Origin: Nitrosotalea sp.
GTDB taxonomy: Archaea > Thermoproteota > Nitrososphaeria > Nitrososphaerales > Nitrosopumilaceae
Direction of reading: 5' to 3'
DNA: 14,633 nt
Assembly (NCBI GenBank): GCA_031296345.1
Contig: JARLFW010000037.1
Coordinates: forward strand, 1-14,633
In this document: positions 5,963 to 13,019 of the stretch, one piece after another
Position numbering within the stretch: position 1 is the first letter of the stretch
Layout of the letters: each line of letters starts with the position of its first letter
Translations under genes and position numbers: made by a program
The notes under the pieces: generated by a model
What the model saw: only the letters and a program-made list of their open reading frames with translations
Told to the model about the DNA's origin: nothing
Databases searched by the model: none

Positions 5963-8671
5963 CTATCTTTCTCCGATAACTAATTTTTCAATAGTTATGA
6001 GGGCATCTTTTATTTTGGATAGATCTTTTCCTCCACCCTGGCCGAATGTATCTCTTCCACCTCCTGAACCGCCAAGTACTTTGGATACATCCTTTACAAG
6101 ATCTCCTGCTTTCTTGGTAGAAATTGCTTCAGAACCACAAAAAGCAATTATCTTGATTGTTTCATTTTTTATTATTAACGCACAATAGATCAACGATTTT
6201 TCAATCTTGGTTGCCATCTCTCCTGTAGATATATGAAATTCTTCGTCAAGTTCCTCTTCAACTGTACTGTAAAGTTTAACTTGTCCGATATTCTTTGCCT
6301 GTGCAATAGCCTCTTTTGCAGATGACTCTGAAGTTCTTTTCATTAATTGTTTTAATTTTCTTTTTACATCATCTGAATCCTTCATTACATGTTCAAACGA
6401 CTCTAACATCTTTTCTTTGCTTGAACCAAGTGATTTTACTATATGTGAAATCTTTCTATCTTGAGTTTGAGTATACTTTAGTGCAGCCTCACCAGAAACA
6501 AATTCTAATCTTACTACTCCGTCTTGGATTCTCTCAGCTTTTGTAATTTTTATTAATCCTAACTCACCAGTCTTTTTAACGTGAGTTCCACCACAAGCTT
6601 CTACATCGTATCCTTCTATGTTAACAATTCGGACTAGTTTTACTGGAACAACTCCTCCCTGATAAATTCTAAACCCATACTCTTGTTCCGCTTCACCTCT
6701 TTCAAACTGATTAATCAATATTGGAATATTTTTTCTTATAGTGATATTTGCAAGATCCTCTATCTTCATTATTTCTTCTTCTGTGAGATTTGAATGATGA
6801 GTGATGTCAAGTCTTGCATAATCTACATCCTTGAATTCAGAATGTTGCCATATCCATGAACCCAGTATGTTTCTCGAAGACGCGTTTAGCACGTGAGTAC
6901 TTGTATGATTACGTGTTATTCCAGATCTTCTTGTAGAATCAATTTTACATTTTACCATTATGCCTTCTTTTGGTATGGCATCTCTCATCTCATGTAATGT
7001 AACACTTCCATGTTTTGTGACATCTATAACATCAAATTCAGAAATTTTTCCATGATCTGGCTCTTGTCCGCCTCCTCTTGCATAAAATGATGTTTTATCT
7101 AGAATGACAAATTTATTATTAATAACTCGAAGAACCTTGGCTTCAAATTCATGAGGATCATCTTTGTAATATAGCAATTCTGTATCGGGTATTCCCTCCA
7201 AATTCAATTCCTGCTTTTTTTCAGCTTTCTCAGATTGATGCAAATCTGTTAATCTTTCATAAAACGTTGAAGGAATTTCTGGAATTATCTGATATTCTTT
7301 GAGGAAATCCGGAGTTATACCGTCTGACTCATACAAGCGAATGAGATCATCTACTGACAATTTCTTATTTTGTGTCTTGAGAGTGGTTGCCATGTTTTTC
7401 ATTCTGACTCTAGATTCATTGTAACGACCCTTTTCTACCTCAATTATTGTCTTGACATCATTACGAGTTTGTTCAAGCTCTGGATAAGTTGTTTTTAGAT
7501 AATCTATGTGTAGATCAATCAAGTCATTGAGATCAAAATTCCAGCCAAATCTATCAATTGTAGCAAGTGTTCTCCTTAGAATCATTCTCAAGTTGTATCC
7601 TCCTCCCACATTACTTGGCAATGCACCATCAGAAATTGCAAAAATTAGGGTTCTCAAATGATCAGCTATCGTGTATACACCTTCAAGTGGAGAAATTATC
7701 TTGTCTTGTTTTGTTTCATCTAGACCTGCAATTCTTGCAGCAGTTTTTCTGACTATTGAGATGTCTTCTGATTCTGATAGAGCTTTTGCAACTGCCATGA
7801 AATATTTTGAAATTATGCTTGAATCTATGTTGATGCCTATTTTTTGTATCATGTAGTTTGTTATGGGTCCAAAACAGCAATCATACGCAGTTGGAGTTCC
7901 CATTGTTATCCATGCGAATCTTTCAAGACCTGCCCCCATATCGATAATCTTTTGATCTAAAACGGAATAGTTATTCACATCTCCTTGGAATTCAGTAAAT
8001 ACTGCATTACCAAGTTCTAAACCTCTTACAAAATATTCAAGTGATGAACCAAAAGATCCACCTCCTGCCCAGACATCTTCAACAAACACTATTTCCTTTT
8101 TATTAATTCCTAATCTGTCTGTAAGAAGTTTAAAATCAAGTTCCACACATCTGTCCTTCCAATATCCTTGTGAATTTGGTATACTATGTTGCCCTATCAT
8201 ACAAAAACTAGAAAAATGTCTTCCAGTTACTCCGACATTCTCAATATCTTTGAATCTAAGACAAGTTTGAGGAACAATTAACGGATTGGCAGGAAATTCA
8301 AAGACAACTTTGGAACCCATCACTCTCTGAAAATCCACAATTGATGCAATCGTAAAATAAAGGTCATCACGCCATCTGCAAACTACTGGATATCTTCCAA
8401 CTGATTTGTGATTATTCTCTACAAAGAAAGATTCTACTTCTTTCCACGCTTGTGTATAATCAAATCTCTTTTTTGTGGGCGGGTCTCCAATGAAGGAATA
8501 ACTATTTTCTATATGATCAGGACACAAATTCATGTTATCATCTAAGGTCCAAAAAAACCTTCGACATTTACTACATGATTTTCTTCTAAATCCTTCATTT
8601 TCAAATAATGAAACTTTATAGTATCTGTCTGGATCAGTGGAGAACTTTGAAAGGATCAGATCTTTGTCCAT
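5963..8671 (-). CDS. alaS: Alanyl-tRNA synthetase, archaeal type
   Basis: AlaRS charges tRNA-Ala. At 902 residues it matches the archaeal enzyme. The N terminus carries a CxxC...CxxH cluster (C33, C36, C50, H53) typical of archaeal AlaRS and probably zinc-binding. The class II catalytic core follows, with FWTLDDN, GGGSFGSSLEYFVRG and DMGAGLERFAW. The editing domain, which clears Ser- and Gly-tRNA-Ala, has HTSTH (589-593) and CGGTH (693-697), the four metal-binding residues. The C-terminal DHHA1-type domain ends with GGSGGGRDTFGQGGG. Upstream, a TATA-like CTTAATATC is centred 27 bases before the ATG, so the alaS-leuS mRNA is probably leaderless. leuS follows after 4 bases. No frameshift or missing motif was seen. 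Confidence 0.97.
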   Translation of the reverse strand: MDKDLILSKFSTDPDRYYKVSLFENEGFRRKSCSKCRRFFWTLDDNMNLCPDHIENSYSFIGDPPTKKRFDYTQAWKEVESFFVENNHKSVGRYPVVCRWRDDLYFTIASIVDFQRVMGSKVVFEFPANPLIVPQTCLRFKDIENVGVTGRHFSSFCMIGQHSIPNSQGYWKDRCVELDFKLLTDRLGINKKEIVFVEDVWAGGGSFGSSLEYFVRGLELGNAVFTEFQGDVNNYSVLDQKIIDMGAGLERFAWITMGTPTAYDCCFGPITNYMIQKIGINIDSSIISKYFMAVAKALSESEDISIVRKTAARIAGLDETKQDKIISPLEGVYTIADHLRTLIFAISDGALPSNVGGGYNLRMILRRTLATIDRFGWNFDLNDLIDLHIDYLKTTYPELEQTRNDVKTIIEVEKGRYNESRVRMKNMATTLKTQNKKLSVDDLIRLYESDGITPDFLKEYQIIPEIPSTFYERLTDLHQSEKAEKKQELNLEGIPDTELLYYKDDPHEFEAKVLRVINNKFVILDKTSFYARGGGQEPDHGKISEFDVIDVTKHGSVTLHEMRDAIPKEGIMVKCKIDSTRRSGITRNHTSTHVLNASSRNILGSWIWQHSEFKDVDYARLDITHHSNLTEEEIMKIEDLANITIRKNIPILINQFERGEAEQEYGFRIYQGGVVPVKLVRIVNIEGYDVEACGGTHVKKTGELGLIKITKAERIQDGVVRLEFVSGEAALKYTQTQDRKISHIVKSLGSSKEKMLESFEHVMKDSDDVKRKLKQLMKRTSESSAKEAIAQAKNIGQVKLYSTVEEELDEEFHISTGEMATKIEKSLIYCALIIKNETIKIIAFCGSEAISTKKAGDLVKDVSKVLGGSGGGRDTFGQGGGKDLSKIKDALITIEKLVIGER

Positions 8672-8693
8672 TTCACAATTTTTTCTTCTGACT

Positions 8694-8702
8694 GATATTA
8701 AG
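8694..8702 (-). promoter_or_regulatory. TATA-like box of the alaS-leuS unit
   Basis: Minus-strand CTTAATATC is centred about 27 bases before the alaS ATG at 8671. It sits in a 77-base divergent region shared with the gene at 8749. Confidence 0.55.
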
Positions 8703-8718
8703 CATTCTGAAGCAACAC

Positions 8719-8728
8719 ATTAAATATG
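8719..8728 (+). promoter_or_regulatory. TATA-like box of the 8749 gene
   Basis: ATTAAATATG is centred about 25 bases before the ATG at 8749. This spacing suggests a leaderless transcript divergent from alaS. Confidence 0.5.
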
Positions 8729-8748
8729 ATTTATTAGAAAAGTTTCTC

Positions 8749-9255
8749 ATGTTTCAAAGGAAGGGCTGGAAAGAAGGAGACTTTGTCTTTGCGTCCAAGC
8801 CCAATGGTGAGTATAGCGATATTATTGTAGGCATTGTAACGGGAGTAGAAAACACTAACATTGGTGTTAATGGAATTGTGATAAATCCTGTAGGTCTAAA
8901 GAATAAAGTATCACAAGGAAAAGCCGGTCCTCAATCGGTTGAGATTTTGAAAAATCCTACTCCAAAGGAGTGTATCTTTGCCTTGATCTATAGAGTTGAA
9001 CACAATAATTTTACTGGTGTATTTGATGTCAATAATGATCCAGTCGAAAAAATCCACAAAAATATTCATAACATTATTTCGGGTTGGGTTAGAGAATCAA
9101 TTCCTGAATTGATTAACAACGTACTCTCTTTACCTACTGGCCCAGAAAGGGATCAAGCAAAGCGACTTCTAAAACAAAGAATGGATACACTTTATGATAA
9201 AGAATTGAAGAAATACATGTATTCAATCTGTAGAGGTCTTAAGATCTTAAACTAG
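8749..9255 (+). CDS. Hypothetical protein, 168 aa, divergent from alaS
   Basis: I do not recognise this family. The 168-residue product has no signal peptide or membrane segment. The N-terminal half (1-75) looks like an all-beta, SH3- or OB-like domain: GDFVFASKPNGEYSDIIVGIVTGVENTNIGV with alternating hydrophobics. The C-terminal half is helical and charged, with HKNIHNIISGWVRESIPELI and a basic stretch AKRLLKQRMDTLYDKELKKY. That split is inference from composition. The ATG is supported by a TATA-like box 25 bases upstream, with no Shine-Dalgarno site. A T-rich terminator follows at 9264-9282. Divergence from alaS hints at a role near translation, but nothing in the sequence proves it. Gene reality is well supported by promoter, length and terminator. 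Confidence 0.75.
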   Translation: MFQRKGWKEGDFVFASKPNGEYSDIIVGIVTGVENTNIGVNGIVINPVGLKNKVSQGKAGPQSVEILKNPTPKECIFALIYRVEHNNFTGVFDVNNDPVEKIHKNIHNIISGWVRESIPELINNVLSLPTGPERDQAKRLLKQRMDTLYDKELKKYMYSICRGLKILN

Positions 9256-9263
9256 AAAAGGCA

Positions 9264-9282
9264 TTTTTTATTTATTTTTTCT
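9264..9282 (+). terminator. T-rich terminator after the 168-aa gene
   Basis: Two runs of six T, separated by ATTTA, begin eight bases after the TAG at 9253-9255 and precede the rpl12 promoter. Confidence 0.5.
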
Positions 9283-9296
9283 TAAAAGCTCCATAG

Positions 9297-9306
9297 TTTT
9301 ATATTA
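9297..9306 (+). promoter_or_regulatory. TATA-like box deciding the rpl12 start
   Basis: TTTTATATTA is centred about 29 bases before the ATG at 9331. An in-frame TTG at 9313 would be only about 12 bases from the box, too close for a leaderless start, so the ATG is preferred. Confidence 0.6.
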
Positions 9307-9330
9307 TGCCTCTTGCAAAATTTGTTTACA

Positions 9331-9627
9331 ATGGAATACGTATACGCTGCATTGCTTTTGCACAAACAAAAGAAGGAAATCAGCGAAGCAAATATTGCTA
9401 ATGTTGTAAAGGCTTCTGGTGCTGAAGTAAATGAGGCACAAGTAAAAGCACTTGTAGCTGCACTAGCCGATGTGAACATTGAGGAAGCAATCAAAGCTGC
9501 CCCAGTAGCAGTTGCTGCACCAGCCGCACCATCAGGTGGAGGAGCAGAAGGAAAGAAGGAAGCTGAATTACCATCTGCAAAGACCGAAGAACAGGCTATG
9601 GAAGGTCTTTCAGCACTATTCGGTTAA
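9331..9627 (+). CDS. rpl12: Large ribosomal stalk protein P1 / L12 (archaeal)
   Basis: This 98-residue archaeal stalk protein forms dimers that attach to L10 and recruit translational GTPases. The N-terminal dimerisation domain begins [13 protein letters not shown] and includes [14 protein letters not shown]. An alanine- and proline-rich hinge ([17 protein letters not shown]) follows. The charged C terminus ends with GLSALFG, the motif that binds elongation factors. The reading frame can be extended to a TTG at 9313, but the family starts at MEYVYA and the TATA-like box supports ATG 9331. In many archaea L12 directly follows L10. Here it stands alone on the opposite strand, with the TRIC-family gene between them. 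A T-rich region follows the stop. Confidence 0.95.
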   Translation: MEYVYAALLLHKQKKEISEANIANVVKASGAEVNEAQVKALVAALADVNIEEAIKAAPVAVAAPAAPSGGGAEGKKEAELPSAKTEEQAMEGLSALFG

Positions 9628-9635
9628 AACTGTAA

Positions 9636-9660
9636 TTTTTATCCCCTTTTTGTAATTTCT
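9636..9660 (+). terminator. T-rich terminator region after rpl12
   Basis: Two runs of five T and a shorter TTT lie 9-33 bases past the rpl12 stop. They fit archaeal oligo-T termination and precede the next TATA-like box. Confidence 0.45.
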
Positions 9661-9669
9661 TAAAAACAT

Positions 9670-9679
9670 TATTTACTAT
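9670..9679 (+). promoter_or_regulatory. TATA-like box of the TRIC-family gene
   Basis: TATTTACTAT is centred about 25 bases before the TTG at 9700. Its spacing supports the TTG start, and no ATG occurs nearby in frame. Confidence 0.4.
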
Positions 9680-9699
9680 CATCTTGGTTAATTTGTTAT

Positions 9700-10332
9700 T
9701 TGACTGAATTATCATCTCCGATTCAAGTGATTGTCTTGATATTGGATTTATTTGGAACGATGGCCTTTGCTGTCACAGGTGCATTCAAAGCAATAGAACA
9801 CAAGGCAGACATTGTAGGAATTATTATTCTTGCAACGATAACTGGTGTTGCAGGAGGAACCATACTAGATATTATGCTTGGTCATTTTCCTCCTCACTCT
9901 ATTTCTGATCCAAATTATGTCATTATTACTACAACAACTGGTGTTGCCATATTCTTTCTCTATCCTAAGATACAAAAACATTGGAATTTATTTTTAAAAT
10001 TTGATGCTCTTGGATTGGGAGTCTTTACTGCAATTGGTGCCACATTAGCATATCAGTTATTTGGAATGAACTTTCTTGCTATGACCATGGCAGGAATGTT
10101 AACAGCTGTAGGAGGAGGAATTCTAAGAGATATGTTTGTAAATGAAATACCTATGGTTTTTGTCAAAGAGCTTTATGCATCAGCAAGTTTTCTAGGTGTT
10201 GTTGTTTTTTACATTATTCTAATCGCTAAATTTCAAATTGAAGTGGCAACAATCGGATCAATTGTAGTAACCACTATACTGAGACTAGTTGCTATGAAAT
10301 ATAATTGGAATTTGCCAAAAGTCCGTGGATAA
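9700..10332 (+). CDS. TRIC-family (UPF0126) membrane channel protein
   Basis: This 210-residue integral membrane protein has about seven hydrophobic segments (near 8-28, 38-58, 73-89, 104-121, 124-142, 158-177, 183-199). It shows the internal duplication of the UPF0126/TRIC family. The first unit has LDLFGTMAFAVTG (15-27) and AGGTILDIML with a following PP (51-65). The second has FDALGLGVFTAIG (101-113) and GGGILRDMFVNEIP (138-151). Structurally studied prokaryotic TRIC proteins are trimeric cation (mainly potassium) channels, while family members in general remain poorly characterised. The start is a TTG with a TATA-like box 25 bases upstream. The gene lies between rpl12 and rpl10, and its 3' end is convergent with rpl10 at 9 bases. 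I see no functional link to the ribosome. Confidence 0.88.
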   Translation: MTELSSPIQVIVLILDLFGTMAFAVTGAFKAIEHKADIVGIIILATITGVAGGTILDIMLGHFPPHSISDPNYVIITTTTGVAIFFLYPKIQKHWNLFLKFDALGLGVFTAIGATLAYQLFGMNFLAMTMAGMLTAVGGGILRDMFVNEIPMVFVKELYASASFLGVVVFYIILIAKFQIEVATIGSIVVTTILRLVAMKYNWNLPKVRG

Positions 10333-10341
10333 TTTTCTAAA

Positions 10342-11208
10342 TTATTGAGTGGTATAGTTCTTTAGCTTTCCTGACAGTGATTTGGCTTGTCCATGAGCCC
10401 TCTGAATAGTTGATTCCTTGGTGTCTTCAGTAAGGAAACCTGATTCTACTGCAAGTGATCTTGCCTGCTGGGCAGCTCTTGAAAGTATGAGGTTGACATT
10501 CTCCTTGGTTACATATCCTATCTCTATTGATAATGATAATGCTTCTTGGTGAGCCTGTGCAAACGCGGCTCTGTATTTTTCTAGGTCTACTGTTAATTCA
10601 TCTTCATTGTAAACTATCTTTTCCTCCAAGGCGGAGTTTAGTACTATTCCTGCCTCTACTGCCTTGACATCAAGCTTACTAAGTAAGGTAGCCAATTTTG
10701 CAGATATGGTATCCCCTTTCTTTGCAGCTGTTGAATCCTTCGTAATCCAAACTGTTCCTTGATCAATTTTTGTTGAAACTCCAGCTTCTTTGAAATCTGT
10801 AAGAATTGGTCCAGGAGTAATTCCGGTGTTACCTGCTTTAATGATAACGTCTATGCTTGCTTTATCTCCACCTCTTGCAGCCATCATTATTTTGTTTTTA
10901 CCTAATAAAATATTCAGTCTGATTGGACTCATATTTGTAAACATCAAAACACATTGTCCAACTAACTTTTCTGCAAGTTTCTCAAGTCCTGGAATCTTTA
11001 ATGTGGAAAGTGACTTTTGTGCAACTTTATCTTTAATGCTTACGATTTCTACATCTCCTTTGAATTTTTTTCTTAATGGTAATAATTGTGAAGATCTTAC
11101 TTTTTCCATTCTAAATAGTGCTATGACTTTGTATTTACCTGGTAATTCTTGAAGCTGCTGATACATCTGCATTTTCTTTTGAGGATATTTTGTTCTATTT
11201 TGATGCAT
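10342..11208 (-). CDS. rpl10: Large ribosomal stalk base protein uL10 (P0)
   Basis: uL10/P0 anchors the stalk to 23S rRNA and carries L12 dimers. The 288-residue protein has the rRNA-binding N-terminal domain (about 1-105, ALFRMEKVRSSQLLPLR), the archaeal insertion (about 108-185, ARGGDKASIDVIIKAG and NTGITPGPILTDFKEAG), and a helical C-terminal part. The latter has three repeats of 26-residue period, aligned at AHQEALSLS (219-227), AAQQARSLA (245-253) and AHGQAKSLS (271-279). These match the three L12-dimer docking helices known in archaeal P0. Unlike many archaeal P0 proteins it ends KLKNYTTQ, without an acidic tail or GLxxLFG motif. It begins one base after the rpl1 stop, in the same transcript. 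Confidence 0.95.
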   Translation of the reverse strand: MHQNRTKYPQKKMQMYQQLQELPGKYKVIALFRMEKVRSSQLLPLRKKFKGDVEIVSIKDKVAQKSLSTLKIPGLEKLAEKLVGQCVLMFTNMSPIRLNILLGKNKIMMAARGGDKASIDVIIKAGNTGITPGPILTDFKEAGVSTKIDQGTVWITKDSTAAKKGDTISAKLATLLSKLDVKAVEAGIVLNSALEEKIVYNEDELTVDLEKYRAAFAQAHQEALSLSIEIGYVTKENVNLILSRAAQQARSLAVESGFLTEDTKESTIQRAHGQAKSLSGKLKNYTTQ

Positions 11209-11209
11209 C

Positions 11210-11869
11210 TTACTTCGTTCCTGATTGCTGTACTGGTTTAATTATTTTTCCCATACTTGTTTTGATCATTATTCTCTTGATGTTCTTATCACCGCTTGGT
11301 AATTTCTTTTCTATTGTGTTAATTACTGCATTAGCATTTGCAAGTAAATCTTCATCAGACATTGTTTCATCGCCAATCTTACATGCTAAAGAGAGAGAAT
11401 TTTTCAATTTCACTTTAATTGAAGATCTGAATCTTTCCAATATTGAATCAATTGGAGCATTGAATGGAAGTGGTGTTGGCATCTTGCCTCTAGGACCCAT
11501 GAATTGACCCAATGTCTTACCGACATTTGCCATGACAGAAGTATCTGCAAGGAAAAAGTCATAACCATTAATTAATTTGCGTGATTCCCTCTTGTTTGTA
11601 CCCATCTGTGTTATCTGCGCACTATCTATTACCATATCTGCATTAGCACTTTTTGCTTTTACGCCAAGATCTCCCGAAGCAATTACACAAATTTTAGCTG
11701 GCTGACTCATCTTTTTTGGTAATTGAACTGTCTCAGTTATTGCAAATCCTTTCTTCACATCAACATCTCTGAAAGTCATGATTAGCTCTACTGACTGCTT
11801 GAATTTTCTTGCCTTTGTAGTCTTTTTGGCCTCTGTTATCATCTGAGATATCTGTGATTCTGTAATCAT
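11210..11869 (-). CDS. rpl1: Large ribosomal subunit protein uL1
   Basis: uL1 forms the mobile L1 stalk at the E site. In some archaea it also represses its own operon by binding the mRNA. The 219-residue product shows the archaeal family blocks: FRDVDVKKGFAITETVQLPKK, ICVIASGDLGVKAK, DFFLADTSVMANVGKTLGQFMGPRGKMPTPLP and IKVKLKNSLSLACKIG. The last two include the MGPRGKMP loop. The ATG at 11869 is preceded by a TATA-like TTTTAAATAG at 27 bases, so the rpl1-rpl10 mRNA is probably leaderless. rpl10 starts one base after its stop. The usual upstream partner rpl11 lies further on, separated by a plus-strand Lrp gene. Confidence 0.96.
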   Translation of the reverse strand: MITESQISQMITEAKKTTKARKFKQSVELIMTFRDVDVKKGFAITETVQLPKKMSQPAKICVIASGDLGVKAKSANADMVIDSAQITQMGTNKRESRKLINGYDFFLADTSVMANVGKTLGQFMGPRGKMPTPLPFNAPIDSILERFRSSIKVKLKNSLSLACKIGDETMSDEDLLANANAVINTIEKKLPSGDKNIKRIMIKTSMGKIIKPVQQSGTK

Positions 11870-11891
11870 TACGGAATCTTCCTGATTTGCC

Positions 11892-11901
11892 TATTTAAAA
11901 T
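11892..11901 (-). promoter_or_regulatory. TATA-like box of the rpl1-rpl10 unit
   Basis: Minus-strand TTTTAAATAG is centred about 27 bases before the rpl1 ATG. It is one of the best TATA matches in the window. Confidence 0.6.
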
Positions 11902-11960
11902 CCTTTAGCGACAAAATCATTCGAGAAATGCTAACATCATAAAATTTTCATGTTGTTTAA

Positions 11961-11976
11961 CTTATCTTGAAATAAG
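11961..11976. promoter_or_regulatory. Inverted repeat CTTAT-N6-ATAAG upstream of the Lrp gene
   Basis: Perfect 5-bp arms separated by CTTGAA lie in the 168-base divergent region between rpl1 and the Lrp/AsnC gene, about 62 bases before the latter. It could be an operator for this dimeric regulator. In AT-rich DNA such a repeat may also be chance. Confidence 0.25.
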
Positions 11977-12005
11977 AATATACTTTTGGCAAAAGGAACT
12001 TACAT

Positions 12006-12015
12006 TTATTAAATA
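12006..12015 (+). promoter_or_regulatory. TATA-like box of the Lrp/AsnC gene
   Basis: TTATTAAATA is centred about 27 bases before the TTG at 12038. This supports that TTG over the internal ATG at 12062. Confidence 0.55.
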
Positions 12016-12037
12016 CTAATAAAAATAAGTCGCAAAG

Positions 12038-12496
12038 TTGCACAAATTCGATAAATTGGATATGAACATAATTACTGAACTCAGCCGAGATGGTAATGCT
12101 TCAGTTCCTAATCTCTCAAAAAAACTTGGAGTTAATACTTCGGTTCTATATAGTAGAATTAAGAGACTTGTTAAGAAAAAATTAATCAAGAAATTTACCA
12201 TTGTTGTTGATGAATCTCTGATTGGTATAGGAGTAAGAGCTACTATGGGTATTAACAGGGACCCAAAGTTAAAGGACCAGATCCATAAGGCATTGATAAA
12301 GACTCCTGAAATAGTTGCAATATCTGAAGTTACTGGACGCTTTGATATTCTGTTAACTCTAAGAGCACAGAACCTTGAAGAATTACATACTGTAGCTATA
12401 GAAAAGATAGGTAAGATAGAAGGAATTCAAAATACTGAAACTTTTGTTGAATTGCAAAGAACTGATAAGGATGCAGTTTATTCTGTAATCGAATAA
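12038..12496 (+). CDS. Lrp/AsnC-family transcriptional regulator
   Basis: This 152-residue regulator has both family domains. Residues 1-60 form the helix-turn-helix: KLDMNIITELSRDGNASVPNLSKKLGVNTSVLYSRIKRLVKKKLI, the Lrp/AsnC DNA-binding pattern. Residues about 68-145 form the RAM (ligand-binding, oligomerising) domain, with SEVTGRFDILLTL, the expected G-x-aromatic-D motif. Members sense amino acids or other small molecules and act as dimers or octamers; the ligand and targets are not visible. The start is TTG at 12038, because the helix-turn-helix begins at once and a TATA-like box is centred 27 bases upstream. The gene is inserted against the strand of the flanking ribosomal genes and its stop lies one base from the rpl11 stop. 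A local inverted repeat upstream may be an autoregulatory site. Confidence 0.9.
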   Translation: MHKFDKLDMNIITELSRDGNASVPNLSKKLGVNTSVLYSRIKRLVKKKLIKKFTIVVDESLIGIGVRATMGINRDPKLKDQIHKALIKTPEIVAISEVTGRFDILLTLRAQNLEELHTVAIEKIGKIEGIQNTETFVELQRTDKDAVYSVIE

Positions 12497-12497
12497 T

Positions 12498-12980
12498 TTA
12501 CTTGAATTTATCGTCCCACTTGCCTGCTTCTAATTCAGCTGTTGCCTCTTTAGGATTTTTACCATCTATTTTTACTCCAAGTGCCAAGCAAGTTCCGATT
12601 ATTTCTTTTGTAGCGGATTTTATATTTAGTGCATAGGATGAATCTATCTTTAACTTTGCAACTTTGATAACTGAATCAGGTGATATTTCTCCAACCCATG
12701 TTGCACCAGAAGTTCCTGAACCCTTTTGAATTCCTGCCTCTTTTAAAATTAAAGCTGCAGCAGAAGGAATTCCTACTTCCACAGTCCACGTCTTTGTTTT
12801 CTTGTCTACATTGACTGTAACTGGAACTTTCATTCCCTCAAAATCTTTAGTTTTCTCATTTATCGCAGTAACTATTTGTAAAATATTAACACCGAGTGGT
12901 CCCAATGTTGGACCTAATGGAGGACCAGCACTAGCTTGGCCTCCTGTGACAAGTGCAGAAACACTTTGCATATCTGCCAT
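12498..12980 (-). CDS. rpl11: Large ribosomal subunit protein uL11
   Basis: uL11 binds the GTPase-associated region of 23S rRNA beside the L10 stalk base. The 160-residue protein begins with the proline/glycine-rich N-terminal domain (GGQASAGPPLGPTLGPLG, NILQIVTAINEKT) that contacts factors. The rRNA-binding C-terminal domain follows, with GSGTSGATWVGEIS and EIIGTCLALGVKIDG. Length and motifs match archaeal L11. It follows nusG after a 38-base gap. A GAGGGA stretch lies about 13 bases upstream of the ATG and a TATA-like element at 13005-13014, so it may be read both from the secE promoter and from its own. Its 3' end is convergent with the Lrp gene at one base. Confidence 0.96.
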   Translation of the reverse strand: MADMQSVSALVTGGQASAGPPLGPTLGPLGVNILQIVTAINEKTKDFEGMKVPVTVNVDKKTKTWTVEVGIPSAAALILKEAGIQKGSGTSGATWVGEISPDSVIKVAKLKIDSSYALNIKSATKEIIGTCLALGVKIDGKNPKEATAELEAGKWDDKFK

Positions 12981-13004
12981 GATATTTTTCTTCCCTCTTA
13001 ACTG

Positions 13005-13014
13005 TAAATTTAAT
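13005..13014 (-). promoter_or_regulatory. Possible internal TATA-like box ahead of rpl11
   Basis: Minus-strand ATTAAATTTA is centred about 29 bases before the rpl11 ATG. It lies within the nusG-rpl11 gap and may add a promoter inside the unit. Confidence 0.35.
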
Positions 13015-13019
13015 CCTTG

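Noticed and set aside
5943-6188. Plus-strand open frame across the alaS-leuS junction
   Set aside because: It is antisense to two certain synthetase genes, has no promoter-like box and no family resemblance.
9313-9330. N-terminal extension of rpl12 from a TTG (MQNLFT)
   Set aside because: The TATA-like box is too close to the TTG, and the family begins at MEYVYA, so the ATG at 9331 is the start.
10790-11152. Plus-strand hydrophobic open frame of 120 residues
   Set aside because: It lies wholly antisense to rpl10. The hydrophobic look comes from reading the complement of charged codons.
11190-11507. Plus-strand open frame of 105 residues
   Set aside because: It is antisense to the end of rpl1 and start of rpl10, with no supporting start signal.
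11870-12037. A structured RNA or riboswitch in the longest gene-free gap (168 bases)
   Set aside because: Apart from two TATA-like boxes and one short inverted repeat, I see no extended pairing. Both flanking genes look leaderless, which leaves no 5' UTR for a riboswitch.
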